Assembly: GCA_003243455.1 (NCBI GenBank)
Contig: QFQS01000001.1
Span: forward strand, 1,984,001 to 2,048,000
DNA from: Cereibacter sphaeroides
Lineage (GTDB): Bacteria; Pseudomonadota; Alphaproteobacteria; Rhodobacterales; Rhodobacteraceae
Length of the DNA: 64,000 nt
Reading direction: 5' to 3'
In this document: in pieces, positions 60,090 through 64,000 of the stretch
Layout of the letters: every line of letters starts with the position of its first letter
Position numbering within the stretch: the first letter of the stretch is position 1
Translations under genes and position numbers: made by a program
The notes under the pieces: model-generated
Told to the model about the DNA's origin: nothing
Seen by the model: the letters and a program-made list of their open reading frames with translations, nothing else
Database searches by the model: none

Positions 60090-61462
60090 GATACTCTCTG
60101 CCGTTCTTGATCTGGGGCCGAACCACAGCCGCAGCCTTCCTTGCCCGACCCCTTTGCCGCTTCGTCGGCGGCGCAACAGGCACTGGCTTGATTTCGCGCC
60201 GGCCCACCGCAGCAACCTGAAGCCTCTACGGAGGCAATATCCGCAGAGCGCAGTCCCGGCCCGTTGCACACGCCGGTTTCCGGCAGCACCAACTCCACAC
60301 GCGCCGCCGCCGCATGATCTCCGGCTATCGCTGCCACGATCGAACGGACCTGTTCGTATCCCGTCGCCAGCAGGAAAGTCGGTGCGCGACCGTAGGACTT
60401 CATACCCGCGATATAGAACCCTGGCTCGGGGTGCGCGAGTTCTGCTGCGCCGTGCGGGCGAACAGTCCCGCAGGAATGCAGGTTGGGATCGATCAGCGGT
60501 GCCAGCGCCGGCGGGCATTCCAAAGCCGGATCGAGCGACACCCGCAATTCGCGAAAAATCGACAGGTCCGGCCGGAAGCCGGTCGAAATGATCAGCTCAT
60601 CTACCTCGACCCGCCGCCCATCGCTGGCGCGGATCGTCAACGGGTCCTGCCCTTCCAGCACCGCAAGCCGGAAGTCGCGCTCGATGCTGATCCGTCCCGC
60701 CACGAGAAGGCGCGAGATCTGCACCCCAATCGCTCCACGCGCGGCCAGTTGATCGGCCGCGCCACCGCCCAGACTACGACTCGGGTCGCTGGCACGGCAC
60801 AGCCAGATGGGGTCGGTGCCCTCCAGGGCCGCCAGCGCAATAAGGTTGCCGACGGCAGAATACCCGCCACCCAGCACCGCAACTCGACAGCCCTCGAAAC
60901 GCTGTCGCTGCCTGCCGGCGACAGCGGGCATGCCGTAGCTGATCCTCGGATGCCCGACTTCCCCGGCAACCGGCCGCCCTGCCCCGCCCGGATTCGGTTG
61001 CGACCAGGTTCCGGTCGTGTCGATGACCGCGTCTGTTCGATGAAACTCCGGCCCTGCATCGCCCTCAGTCTCTATGACAAACGCCGACGTCGCACGGCCG
61101 GCGTCCTTGACCTTGTCCATTCCCTCCCGGGAAACCGCGACGACCCGCCGTCCAAGCCGCAGCCAAGGGTCGAGGCTTGCGGCCAGTGGGTCGAGATACT
61201 GAGTGACCAATTCTTCGCCGTTGGGATATGCGCTAGCCTTCGGCATGGTCCAACCCACGGCCCTCAAGCGGCGGATAGCTGCTGCATCAACGTTGAATTG
61301 CCAGTCGGAGAACATCGGGACGTGCCCCCAGTCCCGAACGGCACCGGCTACCTTTTTGCCCTGTTCCAACACGAGAGGAACCATGCCCCTCTCCAGCAGA
61401 TGCGCGGCCGCAGCCAACCCGACAGGCCCAGCTCCAAGAATAGCAACAGTTGTAACGGACAT
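60080..61462 (-). CDS. FAD/NAD(P)-dependent flavoprotein with a cysteine-rich tail
   Basis: This 460-aa flavoprotein monooxygenase/thioredoxin-reductase-like enzyme has an FAD site GAGPVGLAAA (~10-19), an NAD(P) site VLGGGYSAVGN (~195), and ISTGFRPD. The last ~60 residues carry clustered cysteines (GCCGG, ACCAAD, GCGCGS, SCC), suited to bind trivalent arsenic. It follows an ArsR gene and precedes an MFS gene. ArsO-type flavin monooxygenases occur in such clusters, but the reaction here is not established. GGAAGGTAGGA supports ATG 61462. Confidence 0.82.
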   Translation of the reverse strand: MSVTTVAILGAGPVGLAAAAHLLERGMVPLVLEQGKKVAGAVRDWGHVPMFSDWQFNVDAAAIRRLRAVGWTMPKASAYPNGEELVTQYLDPLAASLDPWLRLGRRVVAVSREGMDKVKDAGRATSAFVIETEGDAGPEFHRTDAVIDTTGTWSQPNPGGAGRPVAGEVGHPRISYGMPAVAGRQRQRFEGCRVAVLGGGYSAVGNLIALAALEGTDPIWLCRASDPSRSLGGGAADQLAARGAIGVQISRLLVAGRISIERDFRLAVLEGQDPLTIRASDGRRVEVDELIISTGFRPDLSIFRELRVSLDPALECPPALAPLIDPNLHSCGTVRPHGAAELAHPEPGFYIAGMKSYGRAPTFLLATGYEQVRSIVAAIAGDHAAAARVELVLPETGVCNGPGLRSADIASVEASGCCGGPARNQASACCAADEAAKGSGKEGCGCGSAPDQERQRVSCC

Positions 61463-61510
61463 ATTCCTACCTTCCTTCTAGAAGAATGGAACTCCTGGGC
61501 CCGCATAGGC

Positions 61511-61819
61511 TCATGCCACCCTCGAGGAGCAGGCCTCATCCGCACAGCACTCTGCAGTCAGATCGTCGAGCAGCCCACGCATCACGACATAATTTGTCCG
61601 GCAGATCAGCGAGGTGCCGACACGTTCCTGTTGCACCAGATCGACGAGAACGAGCGTCCGGCAATGATGCGACAGTGTTGAGCCCGGGATGCCAAGCTTT
61701 TCCTGAATTTGCCCCATGCTGAGACCGCTCTCGCCAGCGCGCACCAGAAGCCGGTACAGGCGAAGACGCGTGGCGTTTCCAAGCGCTTCGAGACGAGAGG
61801 CTGTCATATTGATATCCAT
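61511..61819 (-). CDS. ArsR-family transcriptional regulator
   Basis: This 102-aa ArsR/SmtB winged-helix protein has the recognition helix region LGIPGSTLSHHCRTL. The C-terminal DDLTAECCADEACSS has three cysteines that could form an arsenite site, as in the C-terminal-site ArsR group. It heads the flavoprotein-MFS operon (48 bp to the next start). ATG 61819 is preferred; a GTG one codon upstream is possible. Confidence 0.9.
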   Translation of the reverse strand: MDINMTASRLEALGNATRLRLYRLLVRAGESGLSMGQIQEKLGIPGSTLSHHCRTLVLVDLVQQERVGTSLICRTNYVVMRGLLDDLTAECCADEACSSRVA

Positions 61820-62138
61820 CACTTGAACATCTCAGTGCACTCAGTCGAAGTCAACTATATTTCTAGAGGTATGGAAATTCCAGCGATTGACGGTGTCAGA
61901 AGTTGGAGCGGATCCTTCTACGACATTTGCCTCTTATCGAACGCCCGTCACTGTCGTGTTGCCCGACTGCAATCGGCTGAGGCTGACGGCACAAGCGACA
62001 GCAGCCGCCCAACGCTCATCCCCATGCGGCCGTCCGGCGGCGGGTTACTGTGAACGCGCGCGGTGAAGCATCTTGGCCCGACTGCACAGCCACCCGCAAT
62101 CTCGGCCCTGTATTGCCCGACATGGACGACAAGCGCCG
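61820..62138. other. gap between arsR and merR
   Basis: This 319-bp gap holds the arsR promoter. TTGACT is visible on the minus strand at 61854-61849, with AGTGCACT (61834-61841), a perfect palindrome, just downstream; the -10 box is poor. The rest contains only Arg/Ser-rich open frames. I see no gene in it. Confidence 0.4.
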
Positions 62139-62576
62139 CTACGCCGTCGCTTCTGCAAAATGTCGATGGTTCGTGGCGCAAAGCGAATGATTGCCCAGCA
62201 CCTCGATCACCCGACAATCGGCGATCTGCCCCCCTGCGCACTGTGCGACCATGCGTTCAAGTTCGACCTTGAGGGCGGTCAGTTTTGCAAGGCGGCTTTC
62301 GACCTCGACCAACTGTGCCTTTGCGATGGCATCGGCGGCAGCGCAGGACTGGTCGGGTTTGTCCGAGAGGCTAAGAAGATCGCGGATCGCTTCCAGCGTA
62401 AAACCCAGATCGCGCGCATGACGGATGAAGGCCAGACGATCCATGGCCTTTCTGCTGTAAAGCCGCTGGTTGCCCGAACTGCGCTCTGCCTCGGGCAGCA
62501 GCCCGATCTGCTCATAGTAGCGGATGGTCGGCACCTTAACACCTGCCGACGCTCCAAGCTTTCCAATTGTCAGCAT
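62139..62576 (-). CDS. MerR-family heavy-metal regulator (ZntR/CadR type)
   Basis: This 145-aa MerR protein has the N-terminal helix-turn-helix (TIGKLGASAGVKVPTIRYYE), a long dimer helix, and metal-ligand cysteines at ~78, 113 and 121 (DQSCAAAD, QCAGGQIADC), as in Zn/Cd/Pb sensors. A His-containing tail (NHRHF) follows. AGGGGAA precedes ATG 62576. It is divergent from the metal ATPase and should act at the long-spacer promoter between them. Confidence 0.9.
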   Translation of the reverse strand: MLTIGKLGASAGVKVPTIRYYEQIGLLPEAERSSGNQRLYSRKAMDRLAFIRHARDLGFTLEAIRDLLSLSDKPDQSCAAADAIAKAQLVEVESRLAKLTALKVELERMVAQCAGGQIADCRVIEVLGNHSLCATNHRHFAEATA

Positions 62577-62586
62577 CAGATTCCCC

Positions 62587-62617
62587 TTGAAGCTATAGTT
62601 GCTAGAGATGTTAGTTC
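62587..62617 (+). promoter_or_regulatory. MerR-type promoter of the metal ATPase gene
   Basis: TTGAAG (62587-62592) is followed after 19 bp by TAGTTC (62612-62617). The spacer contains CTATAGTTGCTAGAG, closely like the dyad in pbr/cad/znt promoters. The overlong spacer is the hallmark of promoters that MerR activators untwist. Confidence 0.75.
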
Positions 62618-62662
62618 TCTGATTCGATGAAGGCAATTGCCCGTTCGGGTGGAAGGACTGCT

Positions 62663-64000
62663 ATGGCACGAACAGAACCATCGGCAGAAATTGCCTGCGA
62701 CTGGACCGTATCGGGTATGGATTGCGGATCCTGCGCGAACAAGATCAAGGACGCTGTGGCGCGACTGCCGGGCGTATCGGGGGTGGAGATCGGAATCATG
62801 TCCGAACGTCTGCGCCTGAACCTGGATGAAGCCAGGACCACCCGCGAGAAGGTTGAGGCGACGGTGAAGTCGCTGGGCTACGGGATCACTCCGCGTGCGA
62901 CAGGGGCAAGGAAGGATTTTGTCCTCCCCGAAGCCACAAAAGGCAAACAGCACGGCGACGAACACGACGGCCATGACCACGAAGGACATGACCATTCCGG
63001 GCACGATCACTTCAAACATGATCACTCCGGGCATGATCATTCAGGCCATAGCCATGCTCCGAAAGCCGCAAAGGGCACGGGCAGGGATGACAGCGGCCAT
63101 GGAAGCCCTGGGCATGTGCATGACGACCCCGCCGACCGAGGCAAACACTGGTATCAGACCGGCAAGGGCAAGCTCGTCATCTTCACCGCCTTTCTGCTGG
63201 GTGCGGCCTGGATTATTGAGTACTTCGCGCCGCAGTTCGGCAAGTGGGCCTTCGTCGCGGCTTGCGTGATCGGTGCTGCGCCGGTGGCGCGCCGTGGCTT
63301 CGCAGCCCTGCGCGTGGGTCAGCCGTTCACCATCGAAAGCCTGATGACCATCGCGGCCACCGGTGCGCTGTTCATCAACGCGGCCGAAGAGGCGGCGCTG
63401 GTCGTTTTCCTGTTCGCCGTCGGCGAACTGCTTGAAGGGGTAGCGGCGGGCAAGGCGCGCGCCGGCATCCGGGCGCTGGCCAATCTTGTGCCAAAGACCG
63501 CGCTGCTGGAAATCGACGGCAAGACGCAGGAGGTGCCCGCCACCAGCCTCGCCGTCGGCCAGACAGTTCTTGTCCGGCCCGGCGACCGCATTCCTGCGGA
63601 CGGTGTGATCATTGAGGGAAACAGCGGTGTCGATGACAGCCCGGTAACGGGCGAAAGCGTGCCGGTGAACAAGGGGCCGGGCGACCCAGTCTATGCCGGA
63701 TCGATCAACACCGAGGCTGCGCTGCGGGTGAATGTCACCAAAGGCCCCGAGGACAACACGATCGCCCGCATCATCCGGCTTGTGGAAGAGGCCGAAGAAG
63801 CGCGCGCGCCGACCGAACGTTTCATCGACAAGTTCAGCCGCTGGTACATGCCGGCCATCGTCGCCGTCGCGGCGCTGGTCATGGTTGTGCCGACGCTGGC
63901 CTACGGGCAGCCCTGGGACACCTGGATTTATCGCGGGCTCGCGCTGTTGCTGATCGGCTGCCCCTGCGCGCTGGTGATCTCGGTTCCGGCCTCGATCGCC
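62663..64000 (+). CDS. heavy-metal P1B-type ATPase (3' partial)
   Basis: 446 codons are visible and the frame runs off the window. An N-terminal HMA domain has GMDCGSCANK (~18-27). A His/Asp-rich stretch of HDH/GHDHSGH repeats (~95-135) follows. After the first membrane helices come the actuator domain with TGES and the sixth-helix GCPCALV. The CPC motif and the MerR partner place it with Zn/Cd/Pb exporters (ZntA/CadA). The phosphorylation DKTGT lies beyond the end. GGAAGGA at 62651-62657 supports ATG 62663. Confidence 0.92.
   Translation, partial: MARTEPSAEIACDWTVSGMDCGSCANKIKDAVARLPGVSGVEIGIMSERLRLNLDEARTTREKVEATVKSLGYGITPRATGARKDFVLPEATKGKQHGDEHDGHDHEGHDHSGHDHFKHDHSGHDHSGHSHAPKAAKGTGRDDSGHGSPGHVHDDPADRGKHWYQTGKGKLVIFTAFLLGAAWIIEYFAPQFGKWAFVAACVIGAAPVARRGFAALRVGQPFTIESLMTIAATGALFINAAEEAALVVFLFAVGELLEGVAAGKARAGIRALANLVPKTALLEIDGKTQEVPATSLAVGQTVLVRPGDRIPADGVIIEGNSGVDDSPVTGESVPVNKGPGDPVYAGSINTEAALRVNVTKGPEDNTIARIIRLVEEAEEARAPTERFIDKFSRWYMPAIVAVAALVMVVPTLAYGQPWDTWIYRGLALLLIGCPCALVISVPASIA

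Noticed and set aside
60090..60518. 143-codon N-terminal extension of the MFS transporter
   Set aside because: The extension is Arg/Gly-rich, lies wholly inside the flavoprotein gene, and the carrier's first helix begins just after the GTG at 60089.
61948..62241. 97-codon minus-strand frame overlapping merR's 3' end
   Set aside because: No ribosome site, odd composition, and overlap with a well-supported merR gene.

Overview
The window is high-GC alphaproteobacterial DNA and most resembles Rhodobacteraceae/Paracoccaceae. This rests on a VPLPA-type C-terminal sorting signal, twin-arginine leaders on binding proteins, dense operons with 4-bp ATGA overlaps, Ku/LigD repair next to a topoisomerase IB, and an AioXSRBA arsenite-oxidation cluster. 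The genus cannot be fixed from sequence reading alone.

Layout. (1) 2-8064, plus strand: two Rieske-type oxygenases, a Pot-type ABC importer (binding protein, ATPase, two permeases), a cupin protein with the metal-binding motif of the DMSP-lyase-like superfamily, and a SAM methyltransferase. I infer a catabolic unit for a methylated onium or amine compound. (2) 8100-8744, minus: a VPLPA-CTERM surface protein. (3) 9134-12274, plus: an oxidative sugar operon (SDR dehydrogenase, DgoK, DgoA, SMP-30 lactonase), De Ley-Doudoroff style. (4) 12363-18780: an FMN-binding glutamate-synthase-like protein, topoisomerase IB, a DUF3008 protein, LigD and Ku (end joining), and a 54-aa ORF. (5) 18897-21837: a small secreted protein and a large MscS-family channel. 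(6) 22090-25107: a YcaO-domain protein divergent from a 93-aa protein and a class III cyclase-homology/TPR protein. (7) 25221-37317, minus: an EF-hand protein, a glycine-zipper protein, an outer-membrane barrel candidate and a 2601-aa DUF11 repeat protein.

(8) 37711-45522, minus, visibly more AT-rich: a two-domain peptidoglycan hydrolase, a 936-aa patatin-like phospholipase with C-terminal membrane segments, a 48-aa membrane or secreted peptide behind a near-consensus promoter, a multi-pass membrane protein and a periplasmic binding protein. This looks like an accessory cell-envelope module of unknown purpose and is my first candidate for an undescribed system. The YcaO pair and the Rieske/cupin operon come next.

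(9) 46.0-61.8 kb: an arsenic island that starts at an IS5-type transposase remnant. It holds aioXSRBA with a DUF2478 gene, an arsC-acr3-arsH cluster carrying several frameshifts, an intact ArsR-ArsC fusion with GAPDH and ArsJ (organoarsenical extrusion), an MFS transporter, a flavoprotein with a cysteine-rich tail, and an ArsR regulator. aioR carries an in-frame TGA between its receiver and ATPase parts. The arsenite-oxidation enzyme genes look intact, while their regulator and the efflux branch look damaged, unless this stretch contains sequencing errors. (10) 62.1-64.0 kb: a MerR regulator divergent from a heavy-metal P-type ATPase that runs off the end, with a recognisable MerR-type promoter between them.

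No rRNA, tRNA or CRISPR array was seen.
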